Origin: Arion vulgaris
Lineage: Eukaryota; Mollusca; Gastropoda; Stylommatophora; Arionidae
Direction of reading: 5' to 3'
Length of the DNA stretch: 64,000 nt
Assembly: GCA_020796225.1 (NCBI GenBank)
Contig: CM036756.1
Location: forward strand, 47,223,363 to 47,287,362
How positions within the stretch are numbered: the stretch's first letter is position 1; each line of letters opens with the position of its first letter. Shown one piece after another: positions 10,308 to 20,744 of the stretch. The translations under genes and the position numbers were made by a program. The notes below the pieces were generated by a model. The model was not told where the DNA came from. It made no database searches and worked only from the letters and a program-made list of their open reading frames with translations.

Positions 10308-11755
10308 CTTCCTTCCTTTGCGTTCCGGCCTAGCCTGATGGACCAACTTCTATCATGAATTTAACTGTTGTTTTTTGGGACTCCGTTCCTCCGTACAGCT
10401 TTTCGCGAAGCTCTGTGTGTTTTGGCCAGTACTCTTCTCGTATACCTGCTAAACGTGGACAGTCTTGCAAGACGTGTTCTGCCGTCATGTCTGCCATATT
10501 GCATGGGCACAGGCTAGTTGTGCCAATTTTAAATTTATGGAACATGTGCGCTCTGAGCTTGTTGTGGCCGGTACGGAGGCGAAATATGGTAACTTGTTCA
10601 CTGCGCGAGAGACCATAGTAACCGTCACTGTCTGTGTACTGCGGGTGTTCTTTTGCCCACTTGCTTCGATAGTGCGAACCGATGGTTGTTTTGACTTCCT
10701 CATAGCTGATCTCGAGATCAGTCTGGGGTAGTCGCCCGCCCTCTTTGGCTAGCTTGTCGGCCGCTTCGTTTCTCCTAATGTTGCAGTGTGACGGTATCCA
10801 CTGGATGACAGTGCGTTTGAGTGAACTCGTTAGTTCAGCGAGGGACGTTTTGAGCTCATTCATCTCAGTTTTGCCAACGCATTTGAGTGCCGTGATGACC
10901 GATAGAGCATCGGTGAATATCACGACCTTGTTGCGTGTAGTGTTTCTTCTCTCCAAGATCATTTCGGCCGCCTTTTGATTGCCTCTGCCTCAGCTCGGTA
11001 GTTATTCGAGTATTTGCCAGTTGCAATCGCTTTCTTGACCGTGACTTTCTTGGAGATTTTAAGCACTATTCCTCCTCCGCCATCGCTTATTGCGTTATTT
11101 GCCGATCCGTCCGTGTAGACGTGCGTCCACTCATTTTCAGGGTACTCTGATTCTATGTACTCTTCTGCTGCAGTTTTTCTGTCGAGGTTCGTTTGGTCCC
11201 TTTTGCACATTATGCCTGGGATTGATTTCCTTAGTTCTGGCATTTTTGTTTTCCATGGCGGGCACTTGTCGATTGCCGGGATTGTTTTAGCTGTGCATTT
11301 GGACAGGACTGGGTGGTCTGTGGTCAGTGCGTTAGAGATTCTAACGAAGTTAGATCTCTGTATTCTCCACTTTCCGGATTGAAACATTCTTTCATGCATT
11401 GGATGCGATTCGAGCCGTTTGAGTTTTTCCGCAAGTACTACTACTTTCTTGTCCCTTCGGTCAGTCATTGGTTGGATGCCTGTGATGGTCTCCATCGCCT
11501 TGATGGGCGTGGACTTTATGGCTCCAGTGATAATGCGTAGGGCCCGGTTTTGACTGCTGCTCACTTTTGCGAATTGCTTGTTCGATGCATTGCTCCACGC
11601 TGCCATACCGTACTCTAGGACCGGTCGCACTCTACCAGAGTAAAGTGTCTTGAGAATTCTGCTGTTTGCTCCCCATGTGGAACCTGCGAGTTTTCGCATC
11701 ATTGTTAGCCTGTGTCTCGCTTTTGCCGTAGCATTCTCGATCTGGGTGCACCAAG
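10308..11755 (-). mobile_element. RNase H-bearing LINE (5'-truncated) inserted in the 62-bp array
   Basis: A 1448-bp insertion flanked by the 12-bp direct repeat ATGGGAGGATAC (10296-10307 and 11756-11767). The minus strand encodes the end of a LINE polyprotein. The 3' UTR is only about 22 bp, purine-rich, with no poly(A). 5' truncation plus a target duplication is the signature of target-primed reverse transcription. RNase H in this position is typical of I/Jockey-related LINEs. Confidence 0.88.
10330..11755 (-). pseudogene. LINE RT C-terminus + RNase H + CCHC-like tail
   Basis: Minus-strand order: RT thumb (LKTLYSGRVRPVLEYGMAAW, then NRALRIITGAIKSTP), a linker, RNase H with D in HVYTDGSANN, E in NNYRAEAEA, D in VIFTDALSV and D in RRNEAADKLAKEGG, then FRLRTGHNKLRAHM and the Cys/His tail CPCNMADMTAEHVLQDC. 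All four RNase H acidic residues are present. A single apparent one-base loss in an A run near 10967 shifts the frame between the E and the third acidic residue. With only one lesion in about 475 codons this is a young copy, already dead through 5' truncation. Confidence 0.88.
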
Positions 11756-12562
11756 ATGGGAGGATACGATTAACAGCATCAGGCTTCAAGAACTAACTGT
11801 AAATATAATATAGCAACATGGGAGGATAAGATTAACAGCATCAGGTTTCAAGAACTAACTGTAAATATAATATAGCAACATGGGAGGATAAGATTAACAG
11901 CATCAGGCTTCAAGAACTAACTGTAAATATAATATAGCAACATGGGAGGATAAGATTAACAGCATCAGGCTTCAAGAACTAACTGTAAATATAATATAGC
12001 AACATGGGAGGATAAGATTAGCAGCATCAGGCTTCAAGAACTAACTGTAAATATAATATAGCAACATGGGAGGATAAGATTAACAGTATCAGGCTTCAAG
12101 AACTAACTGTAAATATAATATAGCAACATGGGAGGATAAGATTAACAGCATCAGGCTTCAAGAACTAACTGTAAATATAATATAGCAACATGGGAGGATA
12201 AGATTAACAGCATCAGGTTTCAAGAACTAACTGTAAATATAATATAGCAACATGGGAGGATAAGATTAACAGCATCAGGCTTCAAGAACTAACTGTAAAT
12301 ATAATATAGCAACATGGGAGGATAAGATTAACAGCATCAGGTTTCAAGAACTAACTGTAAATATAATATATAGCAACATGGGAGGATAAGATTAACAGCA
12401 TCAGGTTTCAAGAACTAACTGTAAATATAATATAGCAACATGGGAGGATAAGATTAACAGCATCAGGCTTCAAGAACTAACTGTAAATATAATATAGCAA
12501 CATGGGAGGATAAGATTAACAGTATCAGGCTTCAAGAACTAACTGTAAATATAATATAGCAA
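11756..12562 (+). repeat. 62-bp minisatellite, right block (LINE-derived)
   Basis: About 13 units of the same 62-bp repeat as 9917-10307. Variants (AGCATCAGGC/AGCATCAGGT/AGTATCAGGC, one with extra TA) recur in interspersed order. The GATACGATT variant of the first unit also occurs in a unit of the left block (about 10118), consistent with one original array. Confidence 0.93.
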
Positions 12563-12567
12563 ATTGC

Positions 12568-12832
12568 TCATCTGTAGTTTTTCTATTGACTTCTTCGAAC
12601 GCTCCATATCAACCACTTTGTGAGATTTGTATGTGATCTGAGCCTAATAGCGATTATACGTTGTGCACCTACAAGTAGGCCAGCACATCCTATTTCTGCG
12701 TTGCTTTTACGTACTAGGTAACATCCCTAGGGCCTACATCACTCGCCTCCTACGACATGCATTGTAGGTTGCATTGGTAGTATTCTTTATTTCCCTTGCA
12801 GACCCCGGCATCACACATGCGTCTCTGTTGAT
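12568..12832 (-). repeat. SINE-like family B, minus-strand copy
   Basis: The reverse complement contains CATGTCGTAGGAGGCGAGTG and GAAATAGGATGTGCTGGCC, matching copies at 40138-40400 and 60000-60215 (minus). It ends with GGAGCGTTCGAAGAAGTC, the family's A/G-rich tail. Confidence 0.75.
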
Positions 12833-12840
12833 AACATGCG

Positions 12841-13060
12841 CAATAAGAAGTGTACCCGATCAAATAACATGCATAGTGTACCCGATCAAATAACATGCAT
12901 AGTGTACCCGATCAATATATACGACAATATGCGTAGTGTACCCGATCAAATAACATGCGTAGTGTACCCGATCAAATAACATGCGTAGTGTACCCGATCA
13001 AATAACATGCGTAGTGTACCCGATCAAATAACATGCGTAGTGTACCCGATCAAATAACAC
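12841..13060. repeat. Minisatellite, 26-bp unit, about 8 copies
   Basis: Unit AACATGCGTAGTGTACCCGA + TCAAAT. Early units carry ATGCATAG instead of ATGCGTAG, and one has a short insertion (ATATACGACAAT). Confidence 0.93.
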
Positions 13061-13064
13061 AGAA

Positions 13065-13335
13065 AATGTGTTGAAATATGATGGAGTACACTTGAGAGAA
13101 GAAACAACAATCAACAGCGTGTTGGAATGTGGCTTTCAGTAGTAACAGAGTGATAACAATCGAAGTATTGGAATTTACTGTGATTTTCACGAGTGACAGT
13201 GACAAACAAGGAGGTGTTGAAATATTGAGTGATTTCCAGTAGTGTCAGAGAGACAATTAACGAGGTTTTGGAATATGATGAGAAATTTCTGGCGTCACAA
13301 TGTAGCAAACAACGTCGCGTTTTCGGAGTGAATTT
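13065..13335. repeat. Decayed minisatellite, about 49-bp period
   Basis: Six related segments beginning TGTTGAAATATG, TGTTGGAATGTG, TATTGGAATTTA, TGTTGAAATATT, TTTTGGAATATG and so on, each followed by a CAGTAGTRNCAGAG-like block and AAACAAY. Divergence is high, so the array is old, unlike its neighbours. Confidence 0.55.
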
Positions 13336-13663
13336 TCTGGGATTACCTGAAGGGACAAGCAAAAAAACTGGAAATAAATTTTTGAACTTTCATAAGGGGG
13401 AAGTGAAGAAACAATGAGTTGCTGGAATTTGCTGGGAATTCCAACATATTAACTCTATACTTCCAGTTCCACCAGCGATGACTGGGAAACCTGTGCTGGA
13501 TGGACGATCGCAGAATCTCGAAGGATATTTTATACTAGAGCTTGACGTTTATCAAGAGAAATGGTAAATGGTTCTTCCTTCACGTCATCTGCAAGCGAGA
13601 TCTCAAAGAGTTGGCCGGTAAACTGGAAAGAGCATGACAAGGGCTGGTTCAGCTAGAGGCAGG

Positions 13664-13925
13664 TTTTGACCAGTGGTCTGAGATCTGGTTAAGTTTTGAC
13701 CAGTGGTCTGAGATCTGGTTAAGTTTTGACCAGTGGTCTGAGATCTGGTTAAGTTTTGACATCTCAGTTTTAGTGGTGTCAGAAAGAACTGGTGACGTTT
13801 TAACCAGTGGTATCAGAACTGGTGAAGTTTTAACTAATGGTATGAGAAAGAACTGGTGAAGTTTTAACTAATGGTATGAGAAAGAACTGGTGAAGTTGTA
13901 AAAAGTGATGTGAGAACTAGTGCAG
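13664..13925. repeat. Minisatellite, 30-bp unit, 3 clean copies then decayed copies
   Basis: Clean units of TTTTGACCAGTGGTCTGAGA + TCTGGTTAAG lie at 13664-13757. They pass into diverged 30-36-bp versions (GAACTGGTGAAGTTTTAACT...) up to 13925. The array has a homogenised edge and a diverged edge. Confidence 0.85.
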
Positions 13926-14045
13926 ATAAACTATTGTTGCTCGTTGATATAAAACACGCCATGAAGATGTTGTCAAGCACACAGTATCCGCCCCCACCCA
14001 ATGAATACATTGCTTCTTGAGACTGGTAGAATGCTATCATGAAAG

Positions 14046-14285
14046 AAAGTCACTGTGGCTAAGTGGCTCAGCAGTTTGCATGAGTTCTGAAGGTGATAGA
14101 ATCGAATCCAGAACGCGTCAGTCAGTTCACGAGTACCTTCGTTCCCGAAGATTGGTAGGATAGTTACTGGAGCTACGAAGTACGTATATTGTATAATACT
14201 CTCAACATGTGGTATGTCATTTATTGAGGAAAGGGATCAAACCATATGGAGAAAACCTGGTGCATTAAAATTAATACTTTTTCTT
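14046..14285 (+). repeat. SINE family A, full-length decayed copy
   Basis: Head CACTGTGGCTAAGTGGCTCA (A box), B box GAATCGAATCC, middle TACTGGAGCTACGAAGTACG, tail CATATGGAGAAAACCTGGTG. Co-linear with the full copy at 33119-33380. Confidence 0.8.
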
Positions 14286-14355
14286 TAGTCGCATTATAGA
14301 CCTTTTATAATGATGTCACCAGCAATTATTGTTTGCTGAAACGTACGAGACTTGC

Positions 14356-14356
<1 letters not shown>

Positions 14357-14397
<41 letters not shown>

Positions 14398-14574
14398 CAA
14401 AAACTAGTGGATAGAGAGAGAGCAAATCACAAAAGAGTGGTTAGAGAGAGAGAAATACTAAGACTGGCTAAAGAGAGAGAGAGAGAGAAAAGAGAAACTC
14501 AAGAGACAGAAAGAGAGAGAGAGAAACTCAAGAGACTGAAGAGAGAAAGAGAGAGAGAGAAAAAGAGAAACTCA

Positions 14575-14619
<45 letters not shown>

Positions 14620-14690
14620 CTCAAGAGACTGAAAGAGAGAAAGAGAGAGAGAGAGAAAGAAAGAGAGACAGAGAAACAGAAGTGACTGGC
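14357..14690. repeat. GA-rich low complexity with interspersed AAACTCAAGAGAC
   Basis: (GA)n runs broken by A and by a recurring AAACTCAAGAGAC block. The plus-strand frame at 14407-14685 is almost only Arg, Glu and Lys and is judged an artefact. Confidence 0.9.
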
Positions 14691-15325
14691 AGTAATGCGT
14701 TGACAACTTTGACTCACAAGAAAACTAACAAGAAAAAAGTCGAGCACAAGATAAAAGTAAAGCTCTTAATTAGACAGGAAATTGTGATCACCTGGCTGTC
14801 AGCCTCCAAGTAAATGAAGATATATTATGATAATAAATATTACGACGAGACTGTTCACTGTTTGAAGAATATACAATCATATCAGTTTCACTTGAATGAT
14901 CTAGAAGTGTCATGAACTTTAGCTATTCCCTAACAAAAAAAAAAAGGGAAAATAAATGAAGCCTTGTTATACCACATAGTATATTGAGTAACACGGTGTT
15001 AGGTATATATTTTTCATTGACCGTCGGCACGAGATGGGTGGTGTGGTCAACATCATGGCTGACGCCTTTACAGCTGTTACTGGTGCCAAATTGAGGCTGG
15101 GTCGATCTGAGAGCCGTTACTGTCGGAAGAAATTCCACTAACACTATGGAATTGAACACGGACAACCAGCCTAAAAAGCGAGTTCACTAACAACTACGCT
15201 ACTGCGGCTATCAAGGTATACTGTACCTTTTTTTTTACGTTTAACTTTAGATTTTGGCAGTAATTTTATTGCTAATTCTTGCATTGTGTTGTGTATCTTG
15301 ATATCGATTTTGATCAACACACACT
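14691..15325. other. Unassigned DNA
   Basis: No confident element. About 15005-15165 (AGATGGGTGGTGTGGTCAAC..., AGGCTGGGTCGATCTGAGAG) is less AT-rich than its surroundings and may be a dispersed repeat, but I cannot place it. Confidence 0.35.
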
Positions 15326-15330
15326 ATCTA

Positions 15331-15367
<37 letters not shown>

Positions 15368-15560
15368 ATTTACTATTTCTCCTTGTTATTATTTCCTGAT
15401 TATATATCAATTTGATTACTTCTTGACTCTCTTTTTCATTATTTTCTGAGCGTCTTTAAGTTTCATTATTATCGGACTATCATTTCCTTATTGTCTGACA
15501 AATTGCAAGTCTGTTTATTATTTGACGGTCTCTCATTATTTCTTGCAGTTCTGATTACAA
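15326..15560. repeat. (TC)n microsatellite and decayed T-rich array
   Basis: (CTAT)n/(TC)n at about 15324-15364, then loosely repeated TTTCATTATT...GTCTGAC segments. The same composition and motifs return at 17455-18360. Confidence 0.6.
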
Positions 15561-15564
15561 CTTA

Positions 15565-16050
15565 CCTGACTCACAACCTTAAGTGTGTACCTGACTCACA
15601 ACCTTAAGTGTGTACCTGACTCACAACCTTAAGTGTGTACTTGACTCACAACCTTAAGTGTGTACCTGACTCACAGCCTTAAGTGTGTACCTGACTCACA
15701 GCCTTAAGTGTGTACCTGACTCACAACCTTAAGTGTGTACCTGACTCACAACCTTAAGTGTGTACCTGACTCACAGCCTTAAGTGTGTGACTCCCTTGAC
15801 TCACAACCTTAAGTGTGTACCTGACTCACAACCTTAAGTGTGTACCTGACTCACAACCTTAAGTGTGTACCTGACTCACAGCCTTAAGTGTGTACCTGAC
15901 TCACAACCTTAAGTGTGTACCTGACTCACAACCTTAAGTGTGTACCTGACTCACAACCTTAAGTGTGTACCTGACTCACAGCCTTAAGTGTGTACCTGAC
16001 TCACAGCCTTAATTGTGTACCTGACTCACAGCCTTAAGTGTGTACCTGAT
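15565..16050. repeat. Minisatellite, 25-bp unit, about 19 copies
   Basis: Unit ACCTGACTCACAACCTTAAG + TGTGT. The main variant is CACAACC versus CACAGCC, mixed along the array. One unit at about 15788 has a short extra CTCCC insertion. Confidence 0.95.
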
Positions 16051-16329
16051 GGCTCCCAATCACAATATTGCTTTGTTGTGTTTCTGTATTATTACTGCAT
16101 ACATGTCTATCTCCATATTGAAGGGATGCTTCTTATCTGCAGCACGGCCAACCCATGACTTGTTTACTTTAAGCTATTTCCCCTGATGCTGAGCAGCTCG
16201 TACTGTGGCTGAGTCTTTTTAGCACTTATCTTGAGATACGTCCATACTCTAGCTATCTTTGGTCTGTATTCCATGGTCGGAAGAACTTCATCTCCACGCA
16301 GGGCGTATCCCTAGTGGACTAACTACTAC

Positions 16330-16600
16330 AAGCATCAACAATTCGCATAATTACATTCATCCTCGTTCCGGGGCACGTGGCGCGATGGCAATAAGAGAGC
16401 AGACAGACTGACTAACTCTGTCACAATAAGAGAGCAGACAGACTGACTAACTCTGCCACAATAAGAGAGCAGACAGACTGACTAACTCTGTCACAATAAG
16501 AGAGCAGACAGACTGACTAACTCTGCTACAATATCAGAGAATCAGCGAATGGATATAGCTACATTCTTAACGCCCTTATAGAGTGTGGCCGCAAGGAGGA
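16330..16600 (+). pseudogene. LINE RNase H fragment containing a 35-bp array
   Basis: The plus strand reads LVPGHVA, then (shift) NKRADRLTNSVT, which is the W.PGH.g..GNe.AD.LA motif around the last catalytic Asp of LINE RNase H. The segment coding NKRADRLTNS is repeated four times with a 35-bp period (16390-16532). Since 35 is not a multiple of 3, each copy changes frame, so expansion destroyed the gene. Confidence 0.75.
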
Positions 16601-16810
16601 TTTTCATTTAAACCAACCCACGTCAACTGCTTGACTGTAAGAGTTTGGATTGAAGATTGGAGTGACCAGAAACGAACAGCACAACAGGTATATGAGTACG
16701 CAAAGCAATCTTACATCGAACTGGTACGGTTTGTCACTAGACGCTGTTGAAGATATTGCTAAGGGGATCGGAGCACATATATATAATAATATAATAAAAC
16801 CCATAACTCG

Positions 16811-17442
16811 TTAGCGTCTTAGGAGTGTCACTGTGGAGACATCAGCCCAAAAAGCACTCGGTGAGTCTCTGTGTTCAACTCCTCTAGCAAGTGTGGAGAA
16901 ACTTTGTCCTGACCAGCTCTTGATGTTGTCAAACCAGGATTTTCTCTGCCCTCCTTTCTTTCCTCCACCCTCAACTGTTCCCTGTAGGATAATCTTGGAG
17001 AGTGAGCCATGTCTCATCACATGCCCGAACCACGCAAGTTTACGCCTTTTCACGAATGTCAAAAGTGGAACTTGTCGACCTGCAAGGTTGTTTATTTGAT
17101 CTCTTACACAAATGTTCGTCTTATGTTCTATAGAACTAATACGTAGTAACCGTCTGTAACACTTATATTCGAAGGCCTGGATTCTTGGCTCCAATTCTGC
17201 ATTGAGCGTCCAGCTCTCGCAACCCTACAAAAGAATGGATAATTGATTTTTGCCAGAGTGCTGATTTTGCTTTTCCATATCACGTTTAGCCGAGACATAG
17301 CAGCTGAAGCCATCGCAAGTCTTGACTTGATCTCCTTATCAGAGTTTCCAGCGTTACATATGTAACACCGAAGGTATTTATAGGTTTCCACTTGCTCCAT
17401 TATTTCATCCAACTTCCTTGGAGTACATATGAACATGTCCAA
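16811..17442 (-). pseudogene. LINE C-terminus, well preserved
   Basis: Minus strand in order: VETYKYLRCYICNAGNSDKE, IKSRLAMASAAMSRLNVIWK, (shift near 17190) IQAFEYKCYRRLLRI, RRKLAWFGHVMRHGSLSKII, LQGTVEGGGKKGGQRKSWF and a stop at about 16811. This matches the standard LINE post-RT region 'YLG....R...A...m..L..iW' to 'WFGHV.RH..l.k.il.G...G.R.rGrp...W'. The last 127 codons are open. Confidence 0.88.
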
Positions 17443-17454
17443 AGTGCAATGATA

Positions 17455-18360
17455 TAGATATTCCTAACTGAAACTGAAACTCTTTATCTCCATTAAAGGA
17501 TATTTAAAGGATATGTCTATATTTCATTATTGTCTGGGATCTGATATGTGTCTCCTTAGTGCTGGATTACTTTTTTTTCTTTTATTGTATGTATCTCTGC
17601 TACAAGAAAGCGTTGAGTTCATTAAATTTCATTGATGTCTTCATGCATATATTTATCATCACTGCCTGAATGTCCTTGTCTTAATATTTCGCGACTGTCT
17701 TGATATCTTCTTCTTCTTCTTCACTGCACTGCTATGAATTTAAGCATAGTCAAGCGCTCCTGAACTGCTTATTTGCTTGATAGTCTCTATATCTCAATAT
17801 TGCTTGACTTTTCCCCTTCCCATTATATTGTCTGACTGCCTCTGCTGCTCTTTACATTTTATTTTTTCCTTTCCTTTTTCTCAGTTTTCTATTTAACATT
17901 TCTGTCTGACTGTCTTTCTTACACTTGTCTTTCTATCTCTCTCTATTGTTTCTGTCTGATCGTCTGTTTTTTTCCATTATTACATTTCTCGTTTATAACT
18001 GACTGTCTATATTTTGTCTCTGACTAGTTTTCTCTTTTTGTTTTCAAATATTTGAGAAAGTTCCTTTCGTAATTCTACATGGTCTTCATTATCGCTAATT
18101 TCTTTCTTTCTTTACATGTGTCTCTCTCATCTGTGCTTGTCTATCATTTCTATATATGTCTATTTCTCCAATTTATGCTTAAAAATATCTGGTTTTAAAA
18201 ACGTTCTCTTTTAATTTTGCTTGTCTCTTTGCATTCTTTATGACTGTCTTTCTCCCTTTTATGTGGCTCTCTGCCTTTCTCTTCTTTCTCATTGATTGTT
18301 ATCCTTATTTCTATATTTACTCTATCCTGTTAACTGACAGTCTGTCATTTCTTTCTGTTA
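17455..18360. repeat. T-rich degenerate region, probably an ancient array
   Basis: Loose repetition of CATTATTGTCTGACTGTCT-like words with T/C-rich spacers. No exact unit remains. A plus-strand frame from 18240 is hydrophobic but follows base composition. Same character as 15365-15560. Confidence 0.5.
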
Positions 18361-18374
18361 GACCCCATCGTAAA

Positions 18375-18545
18375 AGTTACCAAATATTACAACAGTGCAT
18401 ATCCCGCTGGGAGGAGAGACCGTGGAAGATAGCGGGAGACGATGCTGGATGGTGTGACATCAACAAAAGATCAACGACAGAACTGATTACCTGCACAAAG
18501 AGACAAGATCGCCTACACTGGCAGGCATGGCACTTGATTGAAGTA
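18375..18545 (+). pseudogene. Short LINE 3' fragment
   Basis: Reads a PAGRRDRGR-like basic block (frame near 18403), a DGWCDINKRST stretch and ITCTKRQDRLHWQAWHLI, comparable in position and composition to GRRDRGRQRE ... NTKRQRF..IHDRLRQSARHL of the LINE end at 6990-7160. Confidence 0.55.
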
Positions 18546-18662
18546 AGCAAGCCTTCTATTATTTGTGTCTCATCGATACATCATTTTACAGCTGAGACGA
18601 TTTATTTATCACTTTTCTGATACTAACAGTTGCTGCAAACATTACCATCATTTGATATAATA

Positions 18663-19050
18663 ATATTAATAATTCCTCTCGTACCGTTATACGTTATATA
18701 GGGCCTGAAAGCTATTTCTCCAAACTGCTCTATCCTGGGCAACTCGCTCAATCTCCTCCATGGAACGGAGACCGATATTTCCTGCCTCTCTCAGCAAAGT
18801 TCGTTTCAGGGTTTCCCAAGGTCATCCTCTCTTTCTTGAACCCTTTGCATCTCACTTCAATGCTTGCTTTGATATTCTTTGATCATTTCTTCTCAAGGTC
18901 TGTCCAACATATCTACATCTACTCCTTCTGATAAAAGTTGTTAGTAAAGGTTGACCAGACATTTCTCTGATTTCATCACTTCTCCTGAATTCGTTCCATT
19001 TTATGTTCATTATTTCTCGTAGACATCTATTTTCAAATACATAATTTTAA
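18663..19050 (-). pseudogene. LINE C-terminus (family with '...YNGTRG' end)
   Basis: Minus strand gives NEFRRSDEIREMSGQPLLT, CRYVGQTLRRNDQRISKQAL, then SMEEIERVAQDRAVW and a 3' end with TATAACGGTACGAGAGGAAT. The same strings occur at 20100-20673 and 55285-55415. Stops and shifts are present. Confidence 0.8.
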
Positions 19051-19465
19051 ATGCAGATTCCAATATCGCATGTCCTATTCCAGACAACACAGAACGCTTT
19101 TGGTTGCAGTTTCAGTATGGCGTATATCCTGTCTTGTACAAGTATTTCATTATGCGACATCCTAAACGTTATTCCCTTTATGCATTTTATATTTCCTGTT
19201 TCATATCCGGACGCCATTTTGTAATAATGTTGCTGGCTGCAGATTTCATTCTCAAGTTTCGACTAGTCTACACAATTGCCAGATATGCGTGCTAGAGAAC
19301 TAATATCGTTAGACTGTCACATTGCCAGATATGCATGCTAAAGAACTAACATTGTTACAATACGACATTTCATCATTTTTAAATTCTAGGAAATTAGTAG
19401 CTATGCCAGTTTGATACAATTTTCATATTCCATATTTTGCGACTTTCATACAATATGAGCAATCC
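19051..19465. other. Unassigned AT-rich DNA with a decayed 44-bp duplication
   Basis: ATTGCCAGATATGCNTGCTA is repeated at about 19275 and 19321 with following AACTAA(T/C)AT. No gene recognised. Confidence 0.4.
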
Positions 19466-19469
19466 ATAG

Positions 19470-19992
19470 ATATCATTATCTTAGCGACGTTGATATAATA
19501 TTAATACTTCATAGCTGATAATAGCTTAGCGACGTTGATATAATATTAATACTTCATAGCTGGTAATAGCTTAGCGACGTTGATATAATATGAATACTTC
19601 ATAGTTGGTAATAGCTTAGCGACGTTGATGTAATATTACATAGCTGGTAATAGTAGCGAGTGTATATATCATAGCTGGTAATATCTTAGCGACGTTGATA
19701 TAATATTAATACTTCATAGCTGGTAATAGCTTAGCGACGTTGATATAATATTAATACTTCATAGCTGGTAATCGCTTAGCGACGTTGATATAATATTAAT
19801 ACTTCATAGCTGATAATAGCTTAGCGACGTTGATACAATATTAATACTTCATAGCTGGTAATAGCTTAGCGACGTTGATATAATATTAATACTTCATAGC
19901 TGGTAATAGCTTAGCGACGTTGATATAATATTAATACTTCATAGCTGGTAATAGCTTAGCGACGTTGATATAATATTAATACTTCATAGCAG
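19470..19992. repeat. Minisatellite, 45-bp unit, about 11 copies
   Basis: Unit TAGCTTAGCGACGTTGATAT + AATATTAATACTTCATAGCTGGTAA. One interior unit is shortened (about 19629-19675). A diverged unit remains at about 20678-20728, beyond the LINE, so the array was once larger or was split by the LINE insertion. Confidence 0.93.
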
Positions 19993-20099
19993 GTAGTTAT
20001 ATATGCTACGAATTGTGAAAGCAACATCAACTTTTAAATTTCTAAATAAAATATGGAACTGTAAGTTAAATAGTTTAAAAAAATTAAATTACGAATCTT

Positions 20100-20673
20100 C
20101 AATTCCAATGTTGTATCAATCCTAACATATGCCAGCGAGAGTTGTATCAATCCTAACATATGCCAGCGAGAGTTGTATCAATCCTAACATATGCCAGCGA
20201 GAGTTAGAAAAGGACTAAAGCTATATAAAGTAAGTTAAATACATTTGAAAACTAGTTGTTTGCGAAAAATAGTGAAAAAAGGTATGAATTCAGGAGAAGT
20301 TATGAAATCAAAGAAATGTCTGGCCAACCACTAGTAGCAACTGGTATAATAAGAATAAAATGGAGATATGTTGGGCACACCTTGACAAGAAATTATCATA
20401 GAATACCAAAGCAGTCATTGAAATGGAGATATGTTGGGCACACCTTGACAAGAAGTTATCATAGAATACCAAAGCAGTCATTGAAATGGGCGGCAACGCG
20501 TTCAAGATAGAGAGGACGCTCTAGGAAAACCCTGAAAAGATCTTTGCTGAGTAAGGCAAGAAATATCAGACTAAATTCCATGGAAGAGATTGAGCGAGTT
20601 GTCCAGGACAGAGCGGTATTGAGATATTACATGCAGGGTCTATGTAACGTATGATGGCACTAGAGGAATATAT
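20100..20673 (+). pseudogene. LINE C-terminus with two internal tandem expansions
   Basis: The first part encodes VVSILTYASES, the conserved 'lLTYasEsW' box, and this 31-bp segment is repeated three times (20112-20207). Further on, EFRRSYEIKEMSGQPL is followed by an in-frame 63-bp tandem duplication (about 20360-20487) of the WRYVGHTLTR...HRIPKQSLK block. The end (SMEEIERVVQDRAV, then TATGTAACGTATGATGGCAC) matches the LINEs at 18663-19050 and 55285-55415. Confidence 0.85.
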
Positions 20674-20744
20674 TTATAGCTGGTAGTATCTTTGCGACTC
20701 TTGTACAATATCAATACTTCATAGCTGGCTAGTTAGTTTTCAAC

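Noticed and set aside
14407..14685. 92-codon Arg/Glu/Lys-rich protein
   Set aside because: It is (GA)n low-complexity sequence. Composition explains the open frame.
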